A stretch of DNA of 64,000 nt, from NCBI RefSeq assembly GCF_016093545.1, contig NZ_JADKYX010000004.1, positions 1-64,000 of the forward strand, given 5' to 3'. The notes below the pieces were generated by a model. That model searched no databases. It saw only the letters and a program-made list of their open reading frames with translations, and was not told the origin of the DNA. Source of the DNA: Massilia rhizosphaerae. Lineage in GTDB: Bacteria > Pseudomonadota > Gammaproteobacteria > Burkholderiales > Burkholderiaceae_D. The position numbers and the translations under genes were made by a program. This document shows, piece by piece, positions 7,460 through 16,477 of this stretch (positions within the stretch are counted from its first letter, which is position 1; every line of letters starts with the position of its first letter).

Positions 7460-8528
7460 TGGGCCGCAGGCGCCGATAGGGATTGTTCTCGCCGAAGTAT
7501 TCGTGCGAATCGGCATTTTCGACGGCGCGCGCCGGCGCGCTGCCCGCAAGTCTGCCTGCCGCGGCCTGGCCATAGGCCCAGTCGTCGGTTCCGGCCACGA
7601 CGGTGAAATGGCTCATCTCGTGCAGCAGCGTCCCGCCCATGGAATCCGTGCCCGTCAGCGGGGCGGTCCAGAACGCCTTGCAGACGTGGATTGTGTACGG
7701 CCGGTTCGGAAAGACGAAGGCGTACAGCGGCAGGGGGCAGGCGCAGTCGACCGTGATCGGCCGTGTGGCGAAGGCGTCGCGGACGGCGGCGAAGTGGCGC
7801 GCCACGGTCGTCGCGCGGGCATTGTCCACCGTGCCGAACCACCCCGTGTAGCGCGTCGCCAGCGGCTGGTCCTGCAGGTAGGCGTCGGCGTCCTGCGCCA
7901 TCGCCAGGCCGGCCCGGACGGCGCCGGCGATGCGGACCTGCTGCGCGTTCGAGCAATGGGCGAAGGCCAGGCCGCTGCCGCCGGCGGGAACGTCGGGCGG
8001 CGGTTCCGGCATGCCGCGCGGCAGGCGCCCGTCTATCCACACCGCGGCCGCGAGCGGCACCACGTCGGCCGGGCCCTGCGGGCGCGCCGCGTCCGGCCGG
8101 CCATACACTTGCAGGCGGTCCGCGCGGTAGCGCACGCTGTAGGCGCCCGTGATGTCCATCCGGTACAGCGCCGACAGTTCCACCCGTACGCTGCGCGCCG
8201 CACCCGGCCGGAGCGCGACGAAATCGCCGCGGTCCGGTTCCCGGCGCTTGGCTTGCATGCCCAGGTAGGTGACGGGCAGGCCGTCGCGGGTGACGTCGAA
8301 CAGGGGCGCCTGCACGCCGGCGAACGGCGTCTGCCAGGTCGGCAGGTAGCGCGTGGCGCGCGACGTGTTGCGGATCGTGACCGTCACGACGACGTCGTCG
8401 CTGCCCGTCAGGCTTTGCCGGACCGGCGTGACGGCGACGACGATGCCGCCCGGCCCGGCGGCCTGGACGTCTCCGATCAGCAGCAGGGCGGCCAGCATCC
8501 CGCCGGTCCAACGCGCGTTACCGTACAT
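7443..8528 (-). CDS. Secreted M35-family (deuterolysin-type) zinc metalloprotease
   Basis: A 361-residue protein with a signal peptide of about 23 residues (cleavage near DVQA-AGPG). The C-terminal domain has HEMSH (about residue 303) followed by GTDDWAYG, the two zinc-binding motifs HExxH and GTxDxxYG that define the aspzincin/M35 family. Four or more cysteines suggest disulfides outside the cytoplasm. The middle part is an N-terminal domain of unclear role that probably acts as a propeptide. GGAGG lies 6 nt before the ATG. The terminal residues NLSQ and stop codon come from a repeat element, so the original C-terminus may have been different. It is not flagellar; its place between motD and flgN looks accessory. 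Confidence 0.85.
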   Translation of the reverse strand: MYGNARWTGGMLAALLLIGDVQAAGPGGIVVAVTPVRQSLTGSDDVVVTVTIRNTSRATRYLPTWQTPFAGVQAPLFDVTRDGLPVTYLGMQAKRREPDRGDFVALRPGAARSVRVELSALYRMDITGAYSVRYRADRLQVYGRPDAARPQGPADVVPLAAAVWIDGRLPRGMPEPPPDVPAGGSGLAFAHCSNAQQVRIAGAVRAGLAMAQDADAYLQDQPLATRYTGWFGTVDNARATTVARHFAAVRDAFATRPITVDCACPLPLYAFVFPNRPYTIHVCKAFWTAPLTGTDSMGGTLLHEMSHFTVVAGTDDWAYGQAAAGRLAGSAPARAVENADSHEYFGENNPYRRLRPKNLSQ

Positions 8529-8879
8529 GGTGCCTCCGCTTGCGGTGCAAACCTTTCTTATAACGCTCGTTCCGGGTGTTGATATTGCTATATCGCAATA
8601 TTTATCGTTGTGATGGGTCTTCAGTAACGCTCAATTTGCTGCATTGACGCAACATCTCGGCAAGTCCCGTAAGTATTGCTCGATTTATATTTGATAAGTT
8701 GATATCATATATTAACTTTCTTGACATGAAAATTTCATAAAAGAATCTTTTCCCGAGGCCGGCGTGGCTTGCCTACGGTATCACTGCATCAATCACATGA
8801 ATATCGAGCACGACAGCCAGGCAACCTGCATGAGTGGACTTCGCGTGACCGGCGCCGGCGACGGCGCGGGCAACGCGGC
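8529..8879. other. AT-rich divergent intergenic region
   Basis: About 350 bases between the protease and the GGDEF/EAL gene. The stretch 8570-8760 is AT-rich with a perfect TTGACA hexamer at 8721-8726 facing the GGDEF/EAL gene, but no good -10 box at standard spacing. CTTATA at 8557-8562 reads TATAAG toward the protease. A 28-codon frame (8797-8883, starting MNIEHDSQ) ends in an ATGA overlap with the GGDEF/EAL start; it may be a leader peptide or chance. Confidence 0.4.
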
Positions 8880-11330
8880 ATGAGTCGGCGCAGGATTCCG
8901 TCCGCCGTGCGGCTATCGGTCCTGACGGCGCTGCTGGCCGTGTTCATGGGCTGGCTCGCGCTGGGCCATGCCGCGTTGTTGCCGTGGGACCCGCGCTGGT
9001 ACCTGACGGCGCACACGGCCATGGAAGTGTTCTCGGTGGTCGTCGCGATGCTCGTGTTTTCCACGGGCTGGCATGGCATCGGCCGCGACATGCCCATCCG
9101 CGTGGCGCTGCTGTCGCCGGCCTCGCTGGTAGTCGCCGTGCTCGACGTCGGCCACCTGATGTCCGTGCACGGCATGCCCGGCGTGGCGGGACCGGGCTCG
9201 GTCGGATACGGCATCAAATTCTGGCTGCTGGCGCGCGCCGTCAGTGCGTGCGCGCTGCTCATCGCCGCGTTCGCCCCGCGCGAGCGGGTCGTCGGCCGGC
9301 GCGTGCGCGGCTGGGCGCTGATGGCGGCGCTGGCGATGATCGTGCTGGGCTTCTGGGTGGCCGTCGCCAATCCGCTGGCGCTGCCGCCGACGTATGTGCC
9401 GGGGCAGGGCCTCACGCGCTTCAAGATTGCTTGCGAACTCGTGCTGATCGCATTGAATGCGCTGGCCGCGCTGTTCCTGCTGCGGCGTGCGTTCGTCACC
9501 CGTTTGCGCACCGACCGCTATCTCGCCGCGACGGCCGCCGTGATGGCGCTGGGCGGCGTCAGCTTCACCTTGTACGCGCGTCCGGACGACGTCATGAACA
9601 TGGTCGGCCACGTGTACAAGGTGATCGCCTACCTGTGCCTGCACCGCGCGATCTGGGTGGCCGCCGTGCAGGCGCCGTATCTGCGCTTGCAGCGCTCCGA
9701 GCGGTCGCTGGCCGAGAGCGAAGCCAGTTTCCGCAGCCTGATGGAATGCGCGCCGGACGCCATCCTGCTGGTCGGCGCGGAAGGGCGCATCACGATGATG
9801 AATGCGCGCGCCGAAAGCCTGTTCGGCGTTGCACGCGAGACGGCCGCCGGCGTGCGGCTCGACGCGCTGGTGCCGCCGGCGACCGGCGACGCCGAGCTGG
9901 ATTGCCGCCGCCTGTACGGCGCCGCCTTCCCGGCCGAAGTGCGCCGCGCGGGCATGCCGAGCGGCCAGCAGGTCGCCATCGTGCGCGACCTGTCGGAGCG
10001 GCGGCGGCTCGAGCGGGCGCTCGTCGAACAGCTCACCCACGACGCCTTGACGGGCCTGCCCAACCGCAGCCGCATCCTCGAAACGCTGGACGAGGCGATC
10101 GCCGCGGCGTGCCAGGAAGGCCGTACGCTGGCGGTGCTCGTGTTCGACCTGCACGAATTCCGCAAGATCAACAGCGGCTACGGCTATGGCGGCGGCGACG
10201 ACGTGCTGCGCGAATGCGTCGTCCGTCTCTCCGTGCTGCTGCAGCCGGGCGACATGCTGGCGCGCCAGGGCGGCAATGAATTCATCGTCGTGCAAAAGCA
10301 GTCCGGCCATGCCGCGGCCGCGGCGCTGGCCGGGCGGCTGCTGGACGCCGTGCGCGAACCGTTCCTGATCGGCGGCCAGCGCGTGTTCCTGGCCGCGAGC
10401 GTCGGCATCGCGCTGCTGCCGGAAGGCACCTGCGGCGCGCACGAACTCCTGCAGATGGCCCAGGTGGCGATGGCCGCCGCGCGCGCGGAAGGCCCGGCGC
10501 GCCACTGCTTCCACACGGACGCGATGGCGCAGGCAATCCGCGAGCGGGTCGACCTGGAAGCGCTGCTGCGCCATGCCATCGAGCGCAACCAGTTCGTGCT
10601 GCAATACCAGCCGCGCATCGACCTGGCCAGCGGCGCCATGCGCGGCGTGGAGGCGCTCGTGCGCTGGCGCCATCCGGTGCTGGGCCTCGTGCCGCCGGCG
10701 CGTTTCATCCCGCTGGCCGAGGAGACGGGCCTGATCGACGACCTGGACATGTGGGTGCTGGACGAAGCCTGCGCGCGCGCGGCCGCGTGGCGCGCGCAGG
10801 GGGTGCCGCCGCTGCGCGTGTCCGTGAACCTGTCGGCGCGCCAGTTCCAGCTGGCGGGCCTGGCGCAGCGGGTGCAGGCCGCGCTGGCGCGCAGCAGCCT
10901 GCCGCCGGCCTGCCTGGAAATCGAGATCACGGAAAGCACGGTGATGCGCGACACGGACGAGGCGACGAGCGTGCTGCGTTCGCTGAAGGCGCTCGGCGTG
11001 GCGTTGTCGATCGACGATTTCGGCACCGGTTATTCGTCGCTCAGCTATCTGAAGCGTTTTCCCATCGACGTGCTGAAGATCGACCGTTCCTTCGTGAGCG
11101 ACGTGACGGCCGACCCGAACGACGCCGCGATCGCGCGCGCCATCATCGCGCTGGCGCATACGTTGAATCTGGAGGCGGTGGCGGAGGGTGTGGAAACGGC
11201 CGAGCAGGCGGCCTTCCTGCGCGAGAACGGGTGCGACGAAATCCAGGGTTATTACTTCAGTCCGCCCGTGTGGCCGGAGCAGATCGAGCGCATGCTGACC
11301 GAAAGGCGAACGTCGAACGCGGTTGCATAA
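8880..11330 (+). CDS. Membrane PAS-GGDEF-EAL protein, probable c-di-GMP phosphodiesterase
   Basis: An 816-residue protein. Residues 1-240 hold about seven membrane helices of a sensor type I cannot name. A PAS domain follows (about 280-370), then GGDEF (about 385-545) and EAL (about 560-810). The cyclase signature reads RQGGNEF, with Asn in place of the catalytic Asp/Glu, and there is no RxxD inhibition site before it. The EAL domain looks active: EALVRWRHP, NLSARQFQ, EITES, DDFGTGYSS, KIDRSF and EGVET are all present. The expected role is breakdown of c-di-GMP, favouring motility. ATG at 8880 was chosen because the frame upstream, from a TTG at 8769, is not protein-like. No strong ribosome site is seen. 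Confidence 0.85.
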   Translation: MSRRRIPSAVRLSVLTALLAVFMGWLALGHAALLPWDPRWYLTAHTAMEVFSVVVAMLVFSTGWHGIGRDMPIRVALLSPASLVVAVLDVGHLMSVHGMPGVAGPGSVGYGIKFWLLARAVSACALLIAAFAPRERVVGRRVRGWALMAALAMIVLGFWVAVANPLALPPTYVPGQGLTRFKIACELVLIALNALAALFLLRRAFVTRLRTDRYLAATAAVMALGGVSFTLYARPDDVMNMVGHVYKVIAYLCLHRAIWVAAVQAPYLRLQRSERSLAESEASFRSLMECAPDAILLVGAEGRITMMNARAESLFGVARETAAGVRLDALVPPATGDAELDCRRLYGAAFPAEVRRAGMPSGQQVAIVRDLSERRRLERALVEQLTHDALTGLPNRSRILETLDEAIAAACQEGRTLAVLVFDLHEFRKINSGYGYGGGDDVLRECVVRLSVLLQPGDMLARQGGNEFIVVQKQSGHAAAAALAGRLLDAVREPFLIGGQRVFLAASVGIALLPEGTCGAHELLQMAQVAMAAARAEGPARHCFHTDAMAQAIRERVDLEALLRHAIERNQFVLQYQPRIDLASGAMRGVEALVRWRHPVLGLVPPARFIPLAEETGLIDDLDMWVLDEACARAAAWRAQGVPPLRVSVNLSARQFQLAGLAQRVQAALARSSLPPACLEIEITESTVMRDTDEATSVLRSLKALGVALSIDDFGTGYSSLSYLKRFPIDVLKIDRSFVSDVTADPNDAAIARAIIALAHTLNLEAVAEGVETAEQAAFLRENGCDEIQGYYFSPPVWPEQIERMLTERRTSNAVA

Positions 11331-11353
11331 GGGTAGGGTGCGATTTATCCCGC

Positions 11354-11824
11354 TTACCCGACCGCGAACCGCCGCGACGACCCCGTCGACATGGTCTGGC
11401 CGCCCGGTCCGTAGACGCCGGCCGCATTGCCGGCGGGACCGCGCAGTTCGTTCAGCGCAGCCTGCGCCTGGCCCAGCTGGCGGTTGACGAGCATGCCGTT
11501 GACGCGGTTGAGTTCCTTCGCTTCGCGCGTGAGTTCGAGCAGACGGTTCCACTCGGCGCGTTGCTCGTCGTTGCCGCCCACGGCCAGCCATGGCTCCATC
11601 CCGGCTTCGCCCGCGGGAAAGCCGGCGGCGGCGAGCGCTTTGTGGCGTACGCGCGACAAGGTCGCGGCGCGCTGCGCCAATTGCAGCTTGTTGGGGGTGA
11701 TGGTCGAGAGGCCATCCGCATCCGCACTGATCAGGAGCTGCTGCTCCGTTTTCATCAATTCCAGGATGGAAGCGATCACTTGCTGTTCGTCGCGCAAGGT
11801 TGCGCCAGGGGATGCAATAGCCAT
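11354..11824 (-). CDS. flgN: Flagellar chaperone FlgN
   Basis: A 156-residue, largely helical protein matching FlgN, the cytoplasmic export chaperone for hook-associated proteins FlgK and FlgL. A long N-terminal amphipathic helix (EQQVIASILELMKTEQQLL) and the ELNRVNGMLVNRQLGQAQAAL helix typical of FlgN are visible. The C-terminal 30 residues are Gly/Ser-rich and end in RRFAVG. It lies 7 nt after flgM on the same strand, so it should be transcribed from the FliA site before flgM. It converges with the GGDEF/EAL gene. Confidence 0.9.
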   Translation of the reverse strand: MAIASPGATLRDEQQVIASILELMKTEQQLLISADADGLSTITPNKLQLAQRAATLSRVRHKALAAAGFPAGEAGMEPWLAVGGNDEQRAEWNRLLELTREAKELNRVNGMLVNRQLGQAQAALNELRGPAGNAAGVYGPGGQTMSTGSSRRFAVG

Positions 11825-11831
11825 CGTTTAT

Positions 11832-12137
11832 CTATTGTTTGCGGGAATGCAGCAGATCGCGCACCGTGTCCAACAGGCCATCCGCTACTTTCTCGGAATT
11901 CACTTGGAAATGGCCATCCGCGATGGCCGCCTTGATGCGTTCGACCTTCTTGCTGTCGAACACATGACTGGTACTACCACCCGCCGCGAGGGCCTGGCCT
12001 TGCGAGGACAGGCGCACGGTGTCGGTCGCTGCGGGCGAGACCGTCTTCGCGGCGGCCGCGTCGCTGCTTTTCGCAGTCGTGGCGGTGTTGTTGGCCTGCA
12101 CGCCTGCGTTGCTTTTGAGTGTATCGTTGATTTTCAC
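11832..12137 (-). CDS. flgM: Anti-sigma-28 factor FlgM
   Basis: A 101-residue protein of FlgM type. It begins VKINDTLKS, the conserved MKIND start, from a GTG codon with AGAAGGA upstream. The longer frame to 12185 lacks family resemblance and is not used. The N-terminal half is disordered and rich in Ala/Thr/Ser, and the C-terminal half (SKKVERIKAAIADGHFQVNSEKVADGLL) is the helical FliA-binding region. It holds FliA inactive until the hook is complete and FlgM is exported. Its own promoter is an excellent FliA site (12186-12212), giving feedback control. Confidence 0.93.
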   Translation of the reverse strand: MKINDTLKSNAGVQANNTATTAKSSDAAAAKTVSPAATDTVRLSSQGQALAAGGSTSHVFDSKKVERIKAAIADGHFQVNSEKVADGLLDTVRDLLHSRKQ

Positions 12138-12185
12138 AGCATCATCCTTCTCAGGTCGGAGCAGAAAGCCCGGGATCTGCCTCAA

Positions 12186-12212
12186 GTATCGGCCACGTTG
12201 CCGAAAACTTTA
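12186..12212 (-). promoter_or_regulatory. FliA (sigma-28) promoter of flgMN
   Basis: On the minus strand TAAAGTTT (12212-12205) is followed by 11 nt and GCCGATAC (12193-12186). This matches the enterobacterial FliA consensus TAAAGTTT-N11-GCCGATAA at 15 of 16 bases. It lies about 50 nt before the flgM GTG codon. Confidence 0.93.
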
Positions 12213-12271
12213 GGGGACCTCACACAAAGTCCCATCGAAAGATCCGTGATGACAGTGTCTCTTTTCCTGCC

Positions 12272-12970
12272 TTAAAACGCCACCTCGACCATGCCGCCGG
12301 CCCGTGCCGTGCCGCTGACGACCGTGCCGGACGGCGTGCGCACCTGCACGATCTGGCCGTCGCTGGCCTTGCCGATGGCCTTGCCTTCGGCCGATACTGA
12401 AAATCCATTGCCCTTCGAAACCAAGCGTACGGCCTGACCCTGTTGCACGACGGGCATGCTGCGCAGCGTGTCCAGGCGCAGCGGCGTGCCGGCGGCCAGC
12501 GACACGGCCGGCGTGCGGCCGATCGCCTGCGCCATGTCCGTGATGATGCCGTTCGGCATCGCGGCGATGTCGCCTTTCATCAACACCAGCTGGCTTTGTT
12601 CGATCGGCTGGCCCTGGGCCAGCGGCAGCGCCGCGGCGACATAGTCCGCCTGCACATTCACTTGGGCCTGCACAAAAATCGTCCAGTTCGACGGCGCCGT
12701 GCAGCGCACGCCCACCGTCGTCTTGCCCCAGGCGCGCGCGCCCGGCTGCAGGAAGGCTTGCGGCGCGGGGCAGGCGGCGAGCGCGGTGCGGGCGTCGATC
12801 ATGCCCACTTTTACCGTCACGGTGCCGGGCAGGCCGGCCGTCTGGGTCTGCAGGAATTGCTCGACGACGGTGCGCAGCGTGTTGACATTCTGACGGCCGG
12901 CGGGCGTCGTCTGCGCGGAGGCGAGCGCGGTGGCGCCGAGGAGCAGGGCGGTGAGAAGCTTGCGTTTCAT
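12272..12970 (-). CDS. flgA: Flagellar P-ring assembly chaperone FlgA
   Basis: A 232-residue periplasmic protein with a signal peptide (MKRKLLTALLLGATALASA). FlgA helps FlgI assemble into the P ring around the rod. The C-terminal SAF-like domain is visible (LPLAQGQPIEQSQLVLMKGDI and the closing QIVQVRTPSGTVVSGTARAG region). Two cysteines (AACPAPQ and GVRC) could form a disulfide. It is read away from flgBCDEFGHIJ, with a 168-nt divergent region holding the control sites, the usual layout for flgA. Confidence 0.92.
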   Translation of the reverse strand: MKRKLLTALLLGATALASAQTTPAGRQNVNTLRTVVEQFLQTQTAGLPGTVTVKVGMIDARTALAACPAPQAFLQPGARAWGKTTVGVRCTAPSNWTIFVQAQVNVQADYVAAALPLAQGQPIEQSQLVLMKGDIAAMPNGIITDMAQAIGRTPAVSLAAGTPLRLDTLRSMPVVQQGQAVRLVSKGNGFSVSAEGKAIGKASDGQIVQVRTPSGTVVSGTARAGGMVEVAF

Positions 12971-13138
12971 GATTGAACGGTGCGGGTTTTTGCGACGCTG
13001 CCATCTTAGGTCTGCCGGGACCGCGTCGAAACGTCGAATAGCCGTGGTTTGGGTCTCTTTATTGCCCGATTGGAAGAGTCTGCCGGTCCGTATGATCGAT
13101 GCTGTCCACTACCAGATGCCCGGCACACAGGAGCTACC

Positions 13139-13567
13139 ATGATCGGCAAACTCGACGAGTACCTGCGTTTCAATGAAACCGCGCTCAGCCTGCGCTCGCA
13201 GCGCCAGGAATTGCTCGCGTCGAACATCGCCAACGCGGACACGCCGAACTTCAAGGCGCGCGACATCGATTTTTCCAGCGCCCTGCAAGGCGCGCTGGCC
13301 CGTGCGACGAATGCCGCGCCGCTGGCGACGACCTCCGGCGCGCATTATCCGAACGGCCAGGCGGCCGCCGACGGCAAGACCCTGGCGGACGGCACGACGC
13401 CCGTGCTGTACCGCACGGTGACGCAGGGCGCCGTCGACGGCAACACGGTCGATATGGACACGGAGCGTACCCAGTTCGCCGACAACGCGCTCCGCTACGA
13501 AGCCGGCATCACGATGCTCAACCAGCAGATCCGCAACATGCTCCAGGCCATCCAGGGAGGCCAGTAA
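13139..13567 (+). CDS. flgB: Flagellar basal-body rod protein FlgB
   Basis: A 142-residue proximal rod subunit. The N-terminal rod motif [21 protein letters not shown] is present (about residues 25-45), and the C-terminal heptad helix ([20 protein letters not shown]) packs in the rod core. ATG at 13139 has AGGAG 5 nt upstream. It starts the long plus-strand operon flgBCDEFGHIJ and is 2 nt from flgC. A longer in-frame reading to 13049 has no family support. Confidence 0.95.
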   Translation: MIGKLDEYLRFNETALSLRSQRQELLASNIANADTPNFKARDIDFSSALQGALARATNAAPLATTSGAHYPNGQAAADGKTLADGTTPVLYRTVTQGAVDGNTVDMDTERTQFADNALRYEAGITMLNQQIRNMLQAIQGGQ

Positions 13568-13569
13568 TC

Positions 13570-13968
13570 ATGTCCTTATTTAATGTCTTCAACGTGGCCG
13601 GTTCGGCCATGAGCGCCCAGGCCCAGCGCCTGAACACGACGGCCAGCAACCTCGCCAACGCCGACAGCGCGACCAGCGCCACGGGCGAGGCCTACCGCGC
13701 CAAGCAGGTCGTGTTCGAAGCCGTGCCGATGGACAGCGGCACGGGCGTCAAGGTGCGCGAAGTGGTCGAGGACCCGTCGCCGCTGAAGCAGGTGTACGAC
13801 CCCAAGAATCCGCTCGCCGACGACAAGGGCTATGTCTCGATGCCCAACGTGAACGTGGTCGACGAGATGGTCAACATGCTGTCGGCGTCGCGCTCGTACC
13901 AGACGAACGTCGAGACCATGAACGCGGCCAAGACCATGCTGCTCAAGACGCTGACCCTCGGCCAGTAA
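13570..13968 (+). CDS. flgC: Flagellar basal-body rod protein FlgC
   Basis: A 132-residue proximal rod protein of standard length. It shows the rod N-terminal motif ([20 protein letters not shown]), the internal [20 protein letters not shown] stretch typical of FlgC, and the C-terminal helix [21 protein letters not shown]. It follows flgB by two bases and is followed 31 nt later by flgD. Confidence 0.96.
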   Translation: MSLFNVFNVAGSAMSAQAQRLNTTASNLANADSATSATGEAYRAKQVVFEAVPMDSGTGVKVREVVEDPSPLKQVYDPKNPLADDKGYVSMPNVNVVDEMVNMLSASRSYQTNVETMNAAKTMLLKTLTLGQ

Positions 13969-13999
13969 TCCAGATTAACTCTCATACCGACACGCTCCC

Positions 14000-14707
14000 A
14001 TGGCGACCGTAACCGACACCACCAGCACGCCCGTCACCGACCTGATGGCGACGATGAACGCGAAGAAGCCGACCAGCACGGACGGCGTTTCCGCGGACAC
14101 CGACAAGTTCATGACCCTCCTGGTGACGCAACTGCAGAACCAGGACCCGCTGAATCCGATGGACAATGCCCAGATGACGAGCCAGCTCGCGCAGCTGCAG
14201 ACCGTGACGGGCGTGAACAAATTGAACACGACCCTGGAATCGCTGCAGTCCAGCTACAAGAGTTCGGAAGCGATGCAGGCGACGAACCTGATCGGCCGCG
14301 GCGTGCTCGTCGACGGCAACAACGTCACCCTGGCGAGCGGCAAGGCTGTGCTGGGCGTGAACCTGGCCAGCGACGTTGACAACCTCAAGGTCGTCATCAG
14401 CGATGCGAAGGGCAACGAGGTCGAGACGATGGATCTGGGCGCGCAGAAGGCCGGCGTCATGCCGCTCGCCTGGGATGGCGTGCCCGATGCGACCAAGCTC
14501 GACAGCAACGGCAAGCCGATTACGCTGGCCGACGGCAACTACACGTTCAAGGTCGTGGCGACGCGCGGCGGCACCCCGCTGACCGACGCCACCGGCCTGT
14601 CGCTCGACAGCGTCGCCAGCGTCACGACCAACGGTACCGATGGCGTCAAGGTGAACCTGTCCGGCAAGGGCGCGCTCACGCTGGCCGACATCAAGCAAGT
14701 CCTGTAA
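14000..14707 (+). CDS. flgD: Flagellar hook capping protein FlgD
   Basis: A 235-residue hook scaffold protein that caps the growing hook and is later discarded. The N-terminal FlgD motif is clear: DTDKFMTLLVTQLQNQDPLN-type sequence (about 34-55) and NAQMTSQLAQLQTV. The C-terminal part has the FlgD Ig-like and Tudor-like domain (LTWDG-equivalent PLAWDGVPDATK and DGNYTFKVVATRGG). No good Shine-Dalgarno sequence precedes the ATG at 14000. Confidence 0.94.
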   Translation: MATVTDTTSTPVTDLMATMNAKKPTSTDGVSADTDKFMTLLVTQLQNQDPLNPMDNAQMTSQLAQLQTVTGVNKLNTTLESLQSSYKSSEAMQATNLIGRGVLVDGNNVTLASGKAVLGVNLASDVDNLKVVISDAKGNEVETMDLGAQKAGVMPLAWDGVPDATKLDSNGKPITLADGNYTFKVVATRGGTPLTDATGLSLDSVASVTTNGTDGVKVNLSGKGALTLADIKQVL

Positions 14708-14746
14708 GCGCCGCTTACTCAACGTATCGAATAACAGGAGCACAAC

Positions 14747-16273
14747 ATGTCCTTCCAACAAGGCCTCTCCGGCTTGAATGGCGCGGCGAAAGCGCTGGAC
14801 GTCATCGGCAACAACATCGCCAACTCGAGCACGGTGGGCTTCAAGGGATCGTCCACGGAATTCGCCGACGTCTACGCGCGCTCGCTGAACGGCGCCGGCG
14901 CCACGCAGGCCGGTATCGGCGTGAGCGTCGCGGCCGTTGCCCAGCAGTTCACCCAGGGGAATATCGAGACGACGGCCAACCCGCTCGACATCGCCATCAA
15001 CGGTGGCGGCTTCTTCCGCACCGAGATCGGCGGCGCCGTCCAGTACACCCGCAACGGCCAGTTTTCGCTGGACAAGAACGGCTTCGTCGTCACGCCGCAG
15101 GGCGCCAACGTGACGGGCTACGGCGTCGCCGCGAACGGCCAGATCCTGGCCAGTACGCCGACCCCGCTGCAGATCAACACGGCCGACATGAAGCCGGTCG
15201 CGACCACCAAGGTCGACACGTCGATCAACCTCGATTCGCGCGAGACGTCGCCGACCAACTTCCCGTTCAACGCCAACGACGCGACCACCTACAACAAGCA
15301 GGTTCCGGTCAGCGTGTACGACACCCTGGGCAACCAGCACACCATGTCGATGTACTACGTGAAGACCGGTTCGGGCACTTGGGACGTGTATGCCGGCGCC
15401 GACGGTACCGAGATCACCAACGTCAACGTGGCCAAGGCCTCCATGGACGACGCGTCGGCGATGGCCGCGCGCGACGCCTGGACCGCCGCCACGAAGGCGT
15501 CGCCGCAGGACCCGGCCGCCATCGCCAGCGCGCTGGCCACCTATGCCGCCGCGGCATCGGCCGCCGTCAGCGGCGCAGCGGGCACGGCGGGCGCCACTGC
15601 GGCCACCGTCACCGCCATCCAGACGGCCGCCACCGATACGGGCAGCACGGTCGGCGCCACGCCGGACCAGGTCGACCAGGCCATCGCGGCCGCCGTGTCG
15701 GTGCCGTCGATCCCGGTCGGCACCCTGAAATTCGACTCGAACGGCGCGCTGTCCGCCGCCCTGATGTCGCCGCAGACCTTGCCGCTGAACGTCGCGTTCC
15801 CGGTCTACCCGGCGACGGGCGCCAAGGAAACGCTGTCGATCAAGGTCGGCTTCAACGGCAGCACGCAGTACGGCGCCGACACCAGCGAAAAACTGACCAC
15901 CCAGGACGGCTACACGGCCGGCCACCTGCAGCGCTTCTCGGCCTCGGCCGACGGCACCCTGCTGGGCCAGTACAGCAACGGCCAGACCAAGCCGCTGGGC
16001 CAGATCGTCCTCGCGAACTTCACGAACGCGGGCGGCCTGGAGCCGATCGGCAACAACTCCTGGGTCGAAACGTCGTCCTCGGGCACGCCGCTGCTGGGCG
16101 TGGCGGGCACGGGCAGCTTCGGCGTGCTGCAGGCCTCCGCGACGGAAAGCTCGAACGTCGACCTGACGGCGGAGCTGGTCGACATGATCACGGCCCAGCG
16201 CGTCTACCAGGCCAACGCCCAGACCATCAAGACGCAGGACTCGGTGCTGCAGACCTTGGTGAACCTGCGCTAA
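14747..16273 (+). CDS. flgE: Flagellar hook protein FlgE with Ala-rich insertion
   Basis: A 508-residue hook subunit, about 100 residues longer than the enterobacterial protein. The N-terminal rod/hook motif (FQQGLSGLNGAAKALDVIGN, NIANSSTVGFKGS) and the C-terminal VDLTAELVDMITAQRVYQAN helix are intact, as is DIAINGGGFF. The extra length is one block, about residues 230-325, made mostly of Ala with Thr, Asp, Gln and Ser, probably helical. It sits in the surface domains, so the hook may carry an extra outer layer. AGGAG precedes the start by 7 nt. A long repeat element begins 3 nt after the stop. Confidence 0.95.
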   Translation: MSFQQGLSGLNGAAKALDVIGNNIANSSTVGFKGSSTEFADVYARSLNGAGATQAGIGVSVAAVAQQFTQGNIETTANPLDIAINGGGFFRTEIGGAVQYTRNGQFSLDKNGFVVTPQGANVTGYGVAANGQILASTPTPLQINTADMKPVATTKVDTSINLDSRETSPTNFPFNANDATTYNKQVPVSVYDTLGNQHTMSMYYVKTGSGTWDVYAGADGTEITNVNVAKASMDDASAMAARDAWTAATKASPQDPAAIASALATYAAAASAAVSGAAGTAGATAATVTAIQTAATDTGSTVGATPDQVDQAIAAAVSVPSIPVGTLKFDSNGALSAALMSPQTLPLNVAFPVYPATGAKETLSIKVGFNGSTQYGADTSEKLTTQDGYTAGHLQRFSASADGTLLGQYSNGQTKPLGQIVLANFTNAGGLEPIGNNSWVETSSSGTPLLGVAGTGSFGVLQASATESSNVDLTAELVDMITAQRVYQANAQTIKTQDSVLQTLVNLR

Positions 16274-16275
16274 TC

Positions 16276-16462
16276 AATTCGGGGTCAGAGCACATTTCGA
16301 TGCTAATTCGGGGTCAGAGCAAATTATTCATTGACGCTTTTCCGGCCCGGCGGCCGCGCGGCATCGTTCGCCGCCGCTTGGGGCGCGCGTTAAAAAAATG
16401 CTTGCTGACCATGGCTCGAAAAAGTGCTCTGACCCCGAATTTATGCTCTGACCCCGAATTTT
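16276..16462. repeat. Long GGGGTCAGAGC element A
   Basis: Two direct copies of AATTCGGGGTCAGAGCA (16276 and 16305) face two inverted copies TGCTCTGACCCCGAATT (16425 and 16444). About 100 nt of GC-rich sequence separate the pairs, with the inner right edge reading CTCGAAAAAGTGCTC. The element fills the space between the flgE stop and the flgF ribosome site. Elements B, C and D share this plan. It resembles a REP-type non-autonomous element; no transposase is inside. Confidence 0.9.
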
Positions 16463-16477
16463 GAGAGGGAAGAATAG

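Noticed and set aside
11331..11361. Degenerate GTAGGGTG repeat after the GGDEF/EAL gene
   Set aside because: GGGTAGGGTGCGATTTATCC and GCTTACCC hint at a decayed copy, but the match is too short to list.
13982..15925. Minus-strand frame of 647 codons opposite flgD and flgE
   Set aside because: Antisense shadow of two certain genes; Arg/Val/Gly-rich without motifs. The same applies to minus frames at 18758-20764, 20826-22958 and 58325-60775.
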